A DNA stretch of 64,000 nt from Desulfocarbo sp964620595 (GTDB lineage Bacteria; Desulfobacterota; Desulfarculia; Desulfarculales; Desulfarculaceae), in contig CAZUHP010000015.1 in the NCBI GenBank assembly GCA_964620595.1, positions 9,023 to 73,022 on the forward strand. The letters are read 5' to 3'. Every line of letters starts with the position of its first letter. The first letter of the stretch is position 1. Shown here in pieces: positions 16,523 to 25,085 of this stretch. A program made the translations under genes and the position numbers. The notes beneath the pieces are model-generated. The model was given only the letters and a program-made list of their open reading frames with translations. It had not been told where the DNA came from and ran no database searches.

Positions 16523-17859
16523 TGGCCGACCGCGCCATGCCATCCGCCGCGGCCGCCCCGCCTGCGGCCGATTGGGGAGACCCTTCGCCGGGCAGCCGCC
16601 GGCGCTGGGCCATCTTCGCCATGGGCAGCCTGGGCTTTGTGCTCTCCATGTTCTACCGGGTGTCCACCGCCATCATCAGCCCGGACCTGGCCCGGGAGCT
16701 GGCCCTGACCAGCGCCCAACTGGGCCAGCTTTCGGCAGCGTTCTTCTACGCCTTTGCCGCCAGTCAGATTCCCCTGGGCCTGGCCCTGGACCACTGGGGC
16801 GCGCGCCGGACCATGGCGGTGCTGGCGGCCTTGGCCGTGGGCGGGGCCTTGCTCTTTGCCGCTGGCCACAGCTTCACCAGCCTGGTGCTGGCCCGGGTGC
16901 TCTTGGGTGTGGGCATGAGCGGCAACCTCATGGTGGTGCTGGCCCTGCTGGCGGCCTGGTTTCCGGTCAACCGCTTCGCTTTCCTGGGCGGCCTGGTCAT
17001 CTCCATTGGCACCCTGGGCAACCTCCTGGCCGCCACCCCCCTGGCGCTTCTGGCGCACAGCCTGGGCTGGCGCGGCACCTTTTTCGCCTTTGCCGCGCTC
17101 AACGCCCTGGTGGCGGCGGCCTTCCTGGCGGTAGTGCGCGACCAACCGCCCGGCCAGGAGCCGATGCCGGCCAAGAGCGCGCGCAGCCTGTTCCAGGGGC
17201 TGGGGCGCCTACTCACCATGTATCCCTACTGGGCCATCGCCTTCAGCAACTTCTTCCGCTATGGCTACTTCGCGGCCTTGCAGGGACTGTGGGCCGGCCC
17301 CTTCCTCATCTACGGCCTGGGCCTCAGCCCGGTGAGGGCGGGCAACGTGATCCTGGCCATGGGCCTGGGCTACATGGTGGGCCTGCCCCTCTGCGGCCGC
17401 ATCAGCGACCGCTACCTGCGCTCGCGCAAGAAAGTGGTGCTGCCCACCTTCCTGGCCCTCTTGGTCCTGGTGCTCAGCATCCGGGCCTGGGGCGCGCAGG
17501 TGCCCTTCGCCCTGGTGGTGGCCACTTTCTTCGGCCTGGGTTTCTTTGCCGCGCCGGGCCAGATCATGTACGCCCACATCAAGGAGATGCTGCCGCCGGA
17601 GATGACCGCCCAGGCCCTGACCATGAGCAACATCTTCCCGCCCTTGGGCGCGGCGGCGATCACCCATGCCTTGGGCCTGTTCATAACCTCGGACCCTGCC
17701 AGCCTCTCGGGGCCGGCGGACTTCTACCTGTTGTGGTATGTGGGTGCCGGCGGCCTGGCCATCGCCGTGCTGCTCTACAGCCTGGTGCCGGACAGCCAGG
17801 CCCTGGCCCGCCCGGCCGGCGGCCCGGGCGGCACCCCCCACCCGCCCGAGGCGCACTAA
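16522..17859 (+). CDS. MFS transporter
   Basis: 445-residue major facilitator with about 12 hydrophobic segments. The A-motif region is LALDHWGARRTMAVLAAL. Start GTG at 16522 overlaps the preceding stop; the ATG at 16537 is the alternative. Probably takes up the organic acid activated by the co-transcribed acyl-CoA ligase. Confidence 0.88.
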   Translation: MADRAMPSAAAAPPAADWGDPSPGSRRRWAIFAMGSLGFVLSMFYRVSTAIISPDLARELALTSAQLGQLSAAFFYAFAASQIPLGLALDHWGARRTMAVLAALAVGGALLFAAGHSFTSLVLARVLLGVGMSGNLMVVLALLAAWFPVNRFAFLGGLVISIGTLGNLLAATPLALLAHSLGWRGTFFAFAALNALVAAAFLAVVRDQPPGQEPMPAKSARSLFQGLGRLLTMYPYWAIAFSNFFRYGYFAALQGLWAGPFLIYGLGLSPVRAGNVILAMGLGYMVGLPLCGRISDRYLRSRKKVVLPTFLALLVLVLSIRAWGAQVPFALVVATFFGLGFFAAPGQIMYAHIKEMLPPEMTAQALTMSNIFPPLGAAAITHALGLFITSDPASLSGPADFYLLWYVGAGGLAIAVLLYSLVPDSQALARPAGGPGGTPHPPEAH

Positions 17860-17874
17860 AAGGAGACCGAAACC

Positions 17875-18399
17875 ATGGATCGCGAATTCATCACCCCTTT
17901 TGACGGCCAAGCGCCCCACATCCACCCCAGTGCCTTTGTGGACCGCGCGGCGCGCATCATCGGCAAGGTGCGCCTGGAGGCCGGGGCCTCGGTGTGGCCC
18001 GGGGCGGTGCTGCGGGCCGACGAGGAAGAGATCCTCATTGGCGCGGGCAGCGCGGTGCTGGACCTGTGCCTCCTGGAGGCGCCCCACGGACACCCGCTGG
18101 TGGTGGAGCCCGGCGCGCTCATCAGCCACCAGGCCTGCCTGCACGGGGCCACGGTACGCAGCGGCGCCCTGGTGGGCATCGGCGCCATTGTCCTGGACGG
18201 GGCAGTGGTTGACGAGGGCGCCCTGGTGGGGGCCGGCGCCCTGGTGCCGCCGGGCATGCTGGTGCCGGCCGGCATGCTGGTACTGGGCGCGCCGGCCAAG
18301 CCGGTGCGCGAGCTGAAGCCGGCCGAGTGCCAAAACATCGCGGACCAGCTCCAGGAACTCAGGCGGAAGGCCGATACCTACCTCTCCCAGGACGCCTGA
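17875..18399 (+). CDS. Gamma-carbonic-anhydrase-like hexapeptide-repeat protein (PaaY type)
   Basis: 174-residue left-handed beta-helix protein. Hexapeptide turns run from IHPSAFVDRAARIIGKVRLEAG onward. The gamma-class histidine pattern is recognisable (APHGHP, then SHQACLHGATV). AAAAGGAGA precedes the ATG. PaaY-type relatives accompany CoA-linked degradation operons, where they act as thioesterases or are of unknown role; that may be its job here rather than CO2 hydration. Confidence 0.8.
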   Translation: MDREFITPFDGQAPHIHPSAFVDRAARIIGKVRLEAGASVWPGAVLRADEEEILIGAGSAVLDLCLLEAPHGHPLVVEPGALISHQACLHGATVRSGALVGIGAIVLDGAVVDEGALVGAGALVPPGMLVPAGMLVLGAPAKPVRELKPAECQNIADQLQELRRKADTYLSQDA

Positions 18400-18513
18400 G
18401 ACGGGAGCCACCTCCGGCCACCGGGCACAAGCCGGATAGCGGCGGGAAACTTTTCCTTGTCCAAAAGCCGGCCCCTGGCTTGGCAGAAAGGCGGGGCACC
18501 CCAAAAACCAAAT

Positions 18514-18539
18514 CAGCCCTCCCCGGCCGGGGAGGGCTG
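18514..18539 (-). terminator. Rho-independent terminator of the minus-strand XRE-cupin gene
   Basis: Perfect 26-bp palindrome (13-bp arms CAGCCCTCCCCGG). Read on the minus strand it is followed by ATTTGGTTTTTGG, a T-rich tail, so it best terminates the gene ending at 18563. It may also stop the plus-strand operon. Confidence 0.7.
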
Positions 18540-18562
18540 CTCTTGTCGTCTCGGTCGGCTGG

Positions 18563-19228
18563 CTAGCGGTCCTCGGAGTAGATGACCGCCAGGATGGTGG
18601 CCGTGCCCTGGCCATGGGGCCGCAACAGGTGGGGGGTGGTGGAGTCGTAGTAGATGCAATCGCCCGGCTCCAGTATCTCCACCGCGTCGCCCACGATGGC
18701 CTCCATGGCGCCGTCCAGCACGAAGATGAACTCCTGGCCGTCGTGAGAGGAAGGCTCCACCGGCGTGCCCGTGTTGCGCAGGGTGACCAGGAAGGGCTCC
18801 ATGTTGCGGTTGCGCTTCCTGGGGGCCAGGGCCTGGTAGGAGTAGCCGTAGGAGGTTTCCCGGGTGTGGGGATAGCGGCTCATGTCCTGGCGCTCGGCTA
18901 CCCGCACCACGGTGTAGGGCCGGTCCTCGCCCGAGGCGATGAGGGTGCCCAGCTTCATGTCCAGGGCCTTGCCCAGCTTGACCAGCACGCCCAGGGGCGG
19001 GTTGGCGCTGCCGGATTCGATCTCCTCCAGCACCTCCACCGCCAAGCCGGTACGGCGGGATACGTCCTCCAGGCTCAGGCCCTTGTCCTGGCGCACCTTG
19101 GCCACCCTGGGCCCCACGCCCAGCTCCTCGGCCGCCTCGGCCTCCTTGCCCGCCACTGCATCCACTCCCGCCAGGTAGTCGTTCTCCTGGGGAGTGCCCA
19201 CATAGCCGTTCCTCTTCTCTTCACCCAT
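18563..19228 (-). CDS. XRE-family regulator with C-terminal cupin domain
   Basis: 221-residue protein. Helix-turn-helix around residues 40-95 (VAKVRQDKGLSLEDVSRRTGLAVEVLEEIESG), then a cupin barrel (SSHDGQEFIFVLDGAMEA, LEPGDCIYYDSTTPHLLRP). A GTG lies directly before the ATG at 19228; GAGAGG upstream fits either. It sits downstream of and in the same direction as the VOR operon and is a likely regulator of it. Confidence 0.9.
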   Translation of the reverse strand: MGEEKRNGYVGTPQENDYLAGVDAVAGKEAEAAEELGVGPRVAKVRQDKGLSLEDVSRRTGLAVEVLEEIESGSANPPLGVLVKLGKALDMKLGTLIASGEDRPYTVVRVAERQDMSRYPHTRETSYGYSYQALAPRKRNRNMEPFLVTLRNTGTPVEPSSHDGQEFIFVLDGAMEAIVGDAVEILEPGDCIYYDSTTPHLLRPHGQGTATILAVIYSEDR

Positions 19229-19267
19229 CACTCGCCTCTCCCTGGTGCCTGCCGCGCCCCCCGGGTG

Positions 19268-19834
19268 TCAGCCTTGGTCCAAATATTCGGCCCCGCGGCG
19301 CAATGCCTCACTATTGATCGGTATCATTTTGTGGTAGCGCTTGTCCAGGGCCTTGGGCAAGGAGTCGATGACCTGCTCCACCTCCACCACCCCGCTGGCC
19401 TGGGCCAGGGCGCCCAGCATCACCATGTTGGCCAGGCGGGGGTTGCCCACCTCCTGGGCCAGCTCCAGGGTGGGCACCCTGACCACCCGCTTGGTGCGGG
19501 CCTTCACGTACTTGTCCTCCACCAGGCTGGAGTTGACCAGGACCAGGCCCTTGCGCTTGACCCGGGGCGCGAACTTCTCGGCGCTGGGGCGGTTCATCAC
19601 CACCGCGCACACCGGTTCGAACACCACCGGTGAGCCCACCGGCCGGTCCGATATCACCACCGTGCAGTTGGCCGTGCCGCCGCGCATCTCCACGCCGTAC
19701 ACCGGCATGTAGGTCACCTCCCGGCCGGTATGCATGGCCGCGGTGGCCAGCACGTTACCCATCAGCATCACGCCCTGGCCTCCGAAGCCGGCGATTATCG
19801 TGTCAAAATACATAGCCATTCCCCATCTGCTCAT
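19268..19834 (-). CDS. 2-oxoacid:ferredoxin oxidoreductase, gamma subunit (VOR-type)
   Basis: Gamma-family subunit of 188 residues from the ATG that overlaps the beta stop (ATGA). An ATG at 19819, with GGGGAA upstream, would give 183 residues and matches the family N-terminus MYFDTIIAGFGGQGVMLMG more closely. PVYGVEMRGGTANCTVVISD is the second conserved block. It forms a complex with the alpha and beta proteins encoded upstream. Confidence 0.9.
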   Translation of the reverse strand: MSRWGMAMYFDTIIAGFGGQGVMLMGNVLATAAMHTGREVTYMPVYGVEMRGGTANCTVVISDRPVGSPVVFEPVCAVVMNRPSAEKFAPRVKRKGLVLVNSSLVEDKYVKARTKRVVRVPTLELAQEVGNPRLANMVMLGALAQASGVVEVEQVIDSLPKALDKRYHKMIPINSEALRRGAEYLDQG

Positions 19835-20595
19835 GCGCCCTTGGCGGCGTCCTTGTAGACGCCCAGGGGGAAGTACGCCATCATCTCGTTCGCCACCCGC
19901 GCATTGGCCTCCACCGGGCTCAGCTTCCAATTGGTGGGGCAGGCGGAAAGCACCTCCACAAAGCCGAAGCCCAGGCCCTTGGTCTGGTACTCAAAGGCGC
20001 GCTTGAGAGCGGCCTTGGCTTTCTTGAGGTTCTTGATGTTGTTCACCGCCACCCGGGCCACGTATCCCGCGCCCTCCAGGGTGGCCAGCATCTCGGCCAT
20101 GCGGATGGGCGGACCCGCGGTCTCCACCTGGCGGCCGGCAGGGCTGGTGGTGGTGACCTGGCCGGCCAGGGTGGTGGGGGCCATCTGGCCGCCGGTCATG
20201 CCGAACACCGCGTTGTTCACGAAGACCACGGTTATCTTCTCGCCGCGGTTGGCCGCGTGCACTATCTCGGCAGTGCCGATGGCGGCCAAGTCGCCGTCGC
20301 CCTGATAGGTGAACACGAACTTGTCCGGCTGGGCCCGCTTCACGCCGGTGGCCACCGCCGCGGCCCGGCCGTGGGGCGCCTCCACCACGTCCACGTCGAA
20401 GTAGTCATAAAGGAACACCGAGCAGCCCACCGAGGCCACGCCGATGGTCTTCTCCCGGAGCCCGAAGGCATCCAACTGCTCGGCCACCAGGCGGTGGATC
20501 ACCCCGTGGTGGCAGCCGGGGCAGAAGTGGCTGAGCCGGTCCTTGAGGGACCGGGGCGGCTTGAACACAAGCTCCATCTTGGCCTGCGCGCTCAT
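19831..20595 (-). CDS. 2-oxoacid:ferredoxin oxidoreductase, beta subunit (TPP-binding, VOR-type)
   Basis: 254-residue TPP-binding subunit. CPGCHHGVIHRLVAEQL at the N-terminus; TPP motif YQGDGDLAAIGTAEIVHAANRGE followed by NNAVFGMTGGQMAPTTL. The motif spacing is the same as in the beta subunit at 1126-1881, but sequence and operon partners differ, so these are paralogous enzymes. Overlaps both neighbours by 4 bp. Confidence 0.92.
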   Translation of the reverse strand: MSAQAKMELVFKPPRSLKDRLSHFCPGCHHGVIHRLVAEQLDAFGLREKTIGVASVGCSVFLYDYFDVDVVEAPHGRAAAVATGVKRAQPDKFVFTYQGDGDLAAIGTAEIVHAANRGEKITVVFVNNAVFGMTGGQMAPTTLAGQVTTTSPAGRQVETAGPPIRMAEMLATLEGAGYVARVAVNNIKNLKKAKAALKRAFEYQTKGLGFGFVEVLSACPTNWKLSPVEANARVANEMMAYFPLGVYKDAAKGA

Positions 20596-21653
20596 CGGGC
20601 CCCTCCCTTCTTCAAGACCTTGAGGACTTCCTTGGCCAGCTCGTCAGGGGTGGGAATGGAGCCGGGCGGGCGGCCGTAGAAGGCCACCTCCGCCTCGCAC
20701 TCCACGGCCAGCTTCACGTCCTCCACCATCTGGCCGGTGTTGAGTTCCACCACCATGAGCCGGCCCGCCTTGCGGGCGGCCTGCTTCACCGCCTCCGAGG
20801 GGAAGGGGTACAAGGTGATGGGCCGCAGCAGGCCCACCTGGTGGCCCTTGTCGCGCAGCATGTCCACCGAACTCTTGAGGATGCGCCCCACCGAGCCGAA
20901 GGCCACCAGGGCCAGGCTGGCGTCCTCCAGGCGGTACTCCTCCCAGCGCACCTCCTTTTGCATGCGCTGGTACTTCTTCCACAGCTTCCAGTTCTGCTTG
21001 GTCAACTCGCCGTCGGCCAGGTAGAGGCTCTTGAGTATCCGCTGCTCGCGGCCCTGGCAGCCGGTGAGTGCCCAGTCCTTGGCGGGCTGCTTCTTGCGGT
21101 AGGGCTTCAGCTCCACCGGCTCCTTGATGTTGCCGATCAGCGCATCACCCAGCACCACCACCGGGTTGCGGTACTTGTCGGCCAAGTCAAAGGCCAGCAT
21201 GGTGAGGTCGTAGTTCTCCTGGGCGGTGGAGGGCGCCAGCACCAGGGTGCGGTAGTCGCCGTGGCCCCCGCCCCGGGTGGCCTGGAAGTAGTCGCCCTGG
21301 CTGGGATGGATGCCGCCCAGGCCCGGACCGGAGCGGCTCATGTTCACGATGACGCCGGGGATCTCCGAGCCGCACAAATAGCTGATGCCTTCCTGCTTGA
21401 GGCTGATGCCCGGGCTGGAGGAGGAGGTCATGGCCCGGGCGCCGGTGGCGGCCGCGCCCAGCAGCATGTTGATGGAGGCCACCTCGCTCTCGGCCTGGAT
21501 GAAGGTGCCCCCCGCCTGGGGCAGGGCGGCGCTCATGAACTCGGGGATGTCGTTCTGGGGCGTGATGGGGTAGCCGAAATAAAAGCGGCAGCCCGCTGCT
21601 ATGGCCCCCATGGCAATGGCCTCATTGCCCTTGACCAGGACCCGTTCCGCCAT
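20592..21653 (-). CDS. vorB: 3-methyl-2-oxobutanoate (branched 2-oxoacid):ferredoxin oxidoreductase, alpha subunit
   Basis: 353-residue alpha subunit. The N-terminus AIAMGAIAAGCRFYFGYPITPQNDIPEFM and IQAESEVASINMLLGAAATG are typical of VorB-type proteins, and length agrees with that group. It oxidatively decarboxylates branched-chain 2-oxoacids to acyl-CoAs such as isobutyryl-CoA while reducing ferredoxin. The next gene upstream encodes a small ferredoxin and the one before that fabD. Confidence 0.9.
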   Translation of the reverse strand: MAERVLVKGNEAIAMGAIAAGCRFYFGYPITPQNDIPEFMSAALPQAGGTFIQAESEVASINMLLGAAATGARAMTSSSSPGISLKQEGISYLCGSEIPGVIVNMSRSGPGLGGIHPSQGDYFQATRGGGHGDYRTLVLAPSTAQENYDLTMLAFDLADKYRNPVVVLGDALIGNIKEPVELKPYRKKQPAKDWALTGCQGREQRILKSLYLADGELTKQNWKLWKKYQRMQKEVRWEEYRLEDASLALVAFGSVGRILKSSVDMLRDKGHQVGLLRPITLYPFPSEAVKQAARKAGRLMVVELNTGQMVEDVKLAVECEAEVAFYGRPPGSIPTPDELAKEVLKVLKKGGAR

Positions 21654-21695
21654 TTGTCACTCCATTTGCTTCTGATAGAACCGGCCGGCGCCCGG

Positions 21696-21923
21696 CTAGG
21701 CTCTCTTTTTCTTCTTGGGCTCGCGGTACACCCTAAGCGCCAAGTCCGGACAAATCTCCGCGCAGAAGGCGCAGCCAGTACACTTGCCCTTCTTGTCAAA
21801 CTGCACATAGGCATAGCCCTGGGCATTGAACCTCTTGCCCAAGGCCAGGTTGCCCTGGGGGCAGGCCTCCACGCACAGGCCGCAGCCCTTGCAGCGGTCC
21901 TTGATTACAGTCACCTTTCCCAT
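21696..21923 (-). CDS. Two-[4Fe-4S] ferredoxin, VOR delta-type subunit
   Basis: 75-residue ferredoxin with CKGCGLCVEACP and CTGCAFCAEICP and a very basic C-terminus (EPKKKKRA). As the first subunit gene before vorB it is the delta (electron-transfer) subunit by position and size. Confidence 0.9.
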   Translation of the reverse strand: MGKVTVIKDRCKGCGLCVEACPQGNLALGKRFNAQGYAYVQFDKKGKCTGCAFCAEICPDLALRVYREPKKKKRA

Positions 21924-21947
21924 GTAGCTTCTCCAGCCCCCTCGCCC

Positions 21948-22871
21948 CTAGCCAAGCTCGGCCAGGGCCTTTTCCAGGCCCGAGGGGTCCTCCACCCCCA
22001 GCACCCTGGCCTGGGGCGCGGTCTTTTTGATGAGCCCGGCCAGGACCTTCTTGGGCCCGGCCTCGATGAACACCTCCACCCCCAGCTCCAGCATGGCCTC
22101 CACGCTCTGCACCCAGCGCACCGGCGAGGTGAGCTGCCGCTTGAGTTCGGCCTTGACCTGGGCCGGGTCCTGGGTGGGCTGGCCAATGGTATTGGGCAGA
22201 TGCGGGCAGCGCGGCGCGGCAAAGGTCACATCCTCCAGGGCGGCGGCCATCTCCTGGCCCGCCTTTTCCATGAGGGGGCTGTGCCAGGCGCCGGACACCT
22301 TGAGGGGTATCACCTTGGCCCCCGCCTCCTTGGCCAGCTTGCCGGCGGCGGCCACGTCGTCCTTCTTGCCGGTGATGACCGTCTGGGCCGGGGCATTGTA
22401 GTTGGCCGGCTGCACCACCCCGCCGGCCTTTTGGCAGAGTTCGGCTACCTCCTGGGGCGACTTGCCCATGACCGCGGCCATGGCGCCGGGGTTGGCCTTG
22501 GCGTCGCGGTCCATGAGCCGGCCCCGCAGGCTGACCAGCTTCAGGCAATCGGCTTCCGACAGGACCCCCGCCGCCACCAGGGCCGGGTACTCGCCCAGGC
22601 TGTGGCCGGCCACGGCCGCCGGCTGCACCCCGGCCGCAGCCAAGGCCCGCCACACGGCCAGATCCACGGCCACCATGGCCGGCTGCAGGTTCACCGTCTG
22701 GGTAAGCTCTTCCAGGGGACCCTCGAAGCACAGGCGCTGGATGGGCAGCCCGCTGGCCTCCTCGGCCAGAGAGAAGACCTCCCGGGCCGCCTCCGAGGCC
22801 TCATACAGCGCCTGCCCCATGCCCACGTACTGGGAACCCTGGCCGGGAAAAACCACCGCGACCTTTGGCAA
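21948..22871 (-). CDS. fabD: Malonyl-CoA:ACP transacylase
   Basis: 307 residues from a TTG start at 22871, preceded by AGGGAGG at proper spacing. The upstream in-frame ATG would add 27 residues without a ribosome-binding site. Motifs: VVFPGQGSQYVGMG, catalytic serine in VAGHSLGEYPALVAAG, and the active-site histidine in SGAWHSPLM. It loads malonyl groups on acyl carrier protein for fatty-acid synthesis. Its position ahead of the VOR genes suggests coordination of branched acyl-CoA primer supply with lipid synthesis (inference). Confidence 0.9.
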   Translation of the reverse strand: MPKVAVVFPGQGSQYVGMGQALYEASEAAREVFSLAEEASGLPIQRLCFEGPLEELTQTVNLQPAMVAVDLAVWRALAAAGVQPAAVAGHSLGEYPALVAAGVLSEADCLKLVSLRGRLMDRDAKANPGAMAAVMGKSPQEVAELCQKAGGVVQPANYNAPAQTVITGKKDDVAAAGKLAKEAGAKVIPLKVSGAWHSPLMEKAGQEMAAALEDVTFAAPRCPHLPNTIGQPTQDPAQVKAELKRQLTSPVRWVQSVEAMLELGVEVFIEAGPKKVLAGLIKKTAPQARVLGVEDPSGLEKALAELG

Positions 22872-23062
22872 AGCAATCCTCCCTAGCCCATGGCTGGCAA
22901 CCTTTGCGGACAAACATAACCCCGGCCCCGCGGACATGCCGTAACCGGGCACCGGGAGTAAGGATTTAATCTACCCAAGATGGGAAGGGGTGTCAACGCC
23001 GGGCCAGGGCCGCCCAACCGCATAGCGAACCCAGGCCAAACCAACTCATCCCAAAGGCCCGC

Positions 23063-23084
23063 AAGGGGTTATAAAGGGGTTATA
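23063..23084. repeat. Tandem 11-bp repeat with -10-like element
   Basis: AAGGGGTTATA occurs twice back to back (23063-23073, 23074-23084) and creates TATAAT at 23081-23086, 54 bp upstream of the next start codon. This could be the -10 box of that gene with a duplicated element, or a regulator half-site pair. No good -35 is visible. The rest of 22872-23139 shows nothing further. Confidence 0.5.
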
Positions 23085-23139
23085 ATGGTCTGGTCATGCA
23101 TTACTCCGCCATCCCCAACCCGAGTAAAGCGAGGCCGAT

Positions 23140-23826
23140 ATGACCACTGACCTGAAGCAATTCCTGCTACCCGCCCCGGCCATTCAAAGCGACCATCCCC
23201 AGGTGACGGCCCTGGCCCAGGACATCACCTCCGGCTGCACCGGCGAGGTGGAAAAGGCCCGGGCCCTGTTCGAATACGTGCGCGACACGGTGCGCTACAG
23301 CGTGTACGTGCCCTTTGACCGGCTGGAGGACTATCTGGCCCTCAACACCCTGGCCCGGGGCCGAGGCTACTGCGTGCAGAAATCCGCCCTCTTGTGCTCC
23401 CTGGCCCGGGCGGTGGGCATCCCCACCCGCCTGGGCTTCGCGGACATCAAAAACCACCTGCTGCCCGAGCACCTGGAGGAGATGATCCCGGGCAAGATAC
23501 TCTATTACCATTGCTTTGTGGAGTGGCTCCTCGAGGGGCGCTGGGTGAAGTCCACCCCCAGCTTCGACCGAAAGCTCACCGAGGAACGCGGCTGGCGCCT
23601 GGTGGAGTTCGACCCCGTGCACGACGCCCTGTTGCCAGAAACCGATTTGGCCGGCCGGCCCCACGTGGAGTACCTGCACTACCATGGCTGGCGCCTGGGC
23701 GTGCCCTTGGATGAATTCATCGCGGTGAACACCCAAAACTGCGGCCAGGAGGCCATGGATGCCTGGCGCGAGCTGGCCCGGCAAGCCGTGGCCGAGCAGC
23801 GCACCTCGACCAGCCGGCCCGGCTAG
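23140..23826 (+). CDS. Transglutaminase-like domain protein
   Basis: 228-residue protein with a transglutaminase/cysteine-protease-like core. Candidate catalytic Cys is in GRGYCVQKSALLCSLARAVG, His in YYHCFVEW, and Asp in VKSTPSFD, in family order. No signal peptide, so probably cytoplasmic. Substrate unknown. It ends on CTAG, shared with the convergent ribF stop. Confidence 0.82.
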   Translation: MTTDLKQFLLPAPAIQSDHPQVTALAQDITSGCTGEVEKARALFEYVRDTVRYSVYVPFDRLEDYLALNTLARGRGYCVQKSALLCSLARAVGIPTRLGFADIKNHLLPEHLEEMIPGKILYYHCFVEWLLEGRWVKSTPSFDRKLTEERGWRLVEFDPVHDALLPETDLAGRPHVEYLHYHGWRLGVPLDEFIAVNTQNCGQEAMDAWRELARQAVAEQRTSTSRPG

Positions 23827-24785
23827 TCCTTGTCCGGCGTCTTTTCGCCGCTTTGCCAGGGCGCCAGTATCTCCCGGGCCCGGGCCACGTCCTTGGCGAT
23901 CTGGGCGGCCAGTTCCTGGGGCGAGTCAAAGCGCATCTCCGGGCGCAGGTGCTCCACAAAGTGCACCTTGATGTCCTGGCCGTAGAGGTCGCCCTGGAAA
24001 TCCAGCAGGTGGGTTTCCACTGACAAGGCGCCGTCGTCAAAGGTGGGGTTGCTGCCGATGTTGTTGGCGCCCATGATGAGCCGCCCGTCCGCCAGCTCCA
24101 CCAGCACCGCGTACACCCCCGGCCCGGGCAGCAGTTCGTCCACCACCCGCAGGTTGGCGGTGGGAAAGCCCAGCAGGCGGCCGCCCCGGCCGTGGCCGGT
24201 CATCACCCGGCCGGCGATGCGGTAGTGCCGGCCCAGGAGCCGGCGGGCCGCGGCCAAGTCGCACTGGTGCACCACCTGGCGCACCCGGGTGGAGGAAACC
24301 GGCCGGCCGTCCACGATCACCGGCCCTACCGCGTGTACCTCGAAACCATGCGTCTCGGCCTTGCTGTGCAACAGGTCCACGTCGCCCAGGCCCTTGCGGC
24401 CAAAAGCAAAGTCATAGCCCACCACCACCGCGGCCACCCCGATGCGCCCCTTGAGGAGCTTGTCCACAAAGGCGTCGGCAGAAAGGTTGGCGAAGTTCTC
24501 GTCAAAACGGATGATCAGCGCCACGTCCAGGCCGTGGGCGGCGATGAGTTCCAGCTTCTGTTCCAGGGGGGTGATGAGAGGCAGGTTCACCGCCGGCCGC
24601 AGCACCCGCATGGGGTGGGGCTCAAAGGTGAGGGCCATGGCCGTGCCGCCCAGGGCCTTGGCCCTGTCCACACAGGTGGCGAACAGGGCCTGGTGCCCCC
24701 GGTGGACCCCGTCGAAGTTGCCGATGGTCACCACCGGCCGCGGATGGCGCACCCGAAGCTCTTCCAGCCCGTGGATTACCTGCAT
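23823..24785 (-). CDS. ribF: Bifunctional riboflavin kinase / FAD synthetase
   Basis: 320-residue enzyme making FMN and FAD. N-terminal nucleotidyltransferase domain (VTIGNFDGVHRGHQALF, GYDFAFGRKGLGDV, VSSTRVRQVV) and C-terminal flavokinase domain (TGHGRGGRLLGFPTANL, ETHLLDFQGDLYG). The length is normal. Divergent from tRNA-Leu. Confidence 0.95.
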   Translation of the reverse strand: MQVIHGLEELRVRHPRPVVTIGNFDGVHRGHQALFATCVDRAKALGGTAMALTFEPHPMRVLRPAVNLPLITPLEQKLELIAAHGLDVALIIRFDENFANLSADAFVDKLLKGRIGVAAVVVGYDFAFGRKGLGDVDLLHSKAETHGFEVHAVGPVIVDGRPVSSTRVRQVVHQCDLAAARRLLGRHYRIAGRVMTGHGRGGRLLGFPTANLRVVDELLPGPGVYAVLVELADGRLIMGANNIGSNPTFDDGALSVETHLLDFQGDLYGQDIKVHFVEHLRPEMRFDSPQELAAQIAKDVARAREILAPWQSGEKTPDKD

Positions 24786-24842
24786 GCTCTAGTCCTTGAT
24801 TTCACCGGGCATTGCTGCCGCGGAATGTGCATCACAAAGGCC

Positions 24843-24871
24843 TTGACAATCATGAGGACCGATTATAGACT
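24843..24871 (+). promoter_or_regulatory. Promoter of tRNA-Leu
   Basis: TTGACA (24843-24848), 17 bp spacer, TAGACT (24866-24871), 28 bases before the tRNA 5' end. Confidence 0.5.
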
Positions 24872-24898
24872 TCGCGCCGACGCACCGCAAGGGCGCTT

Positions 24899-24985
24899 GC
24901 CGAAGTGGCGGAATTGGTAGACGCGCTAGGTTCAGGGTCTAGTGGGCGCACGCCCGTGGGAGTTCGAGTCTCCCCTTCGGCACCA
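24899..24985 (+). tRNA. tRNA-Leu (anticodon CAG)
   Basis: 87-nt class II tRNA with encoded CCA. The acceptor arm GCCGAAG pairs with CTTCGGC. Anticodon stem CTAGG/TCTAG encloses loop TTCAGGG, giving anticodon CAG. A long variable arm (GTGGGCGCACGCCCGT) and T-arm GGAGTTCGAGTCTCC follow. Confidence 0.97.
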
Positions 24986-25001
24986 CACCAAAAGCACCAA
25001 G

Positions 25002-25037
25002 GAAAGGCGGTCGAGGACATTACCTCGACCGCCTTTT
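25002..25037 (+). terminator. Rho-independent terminator after tRNA-Leu
   Basis: GAAAGGCGGTCGAGG (25002-25016) pairs with CCTCGACCGCCTTTT (25023-25037) around a 6-base loop, ending in a T run. Confidence 0.85.
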
Positions 25038-25085
25038 CTGCCTCCAGGCCGGCACCCATGCGGGCACTGGTCCTCGCCCCCTGAC

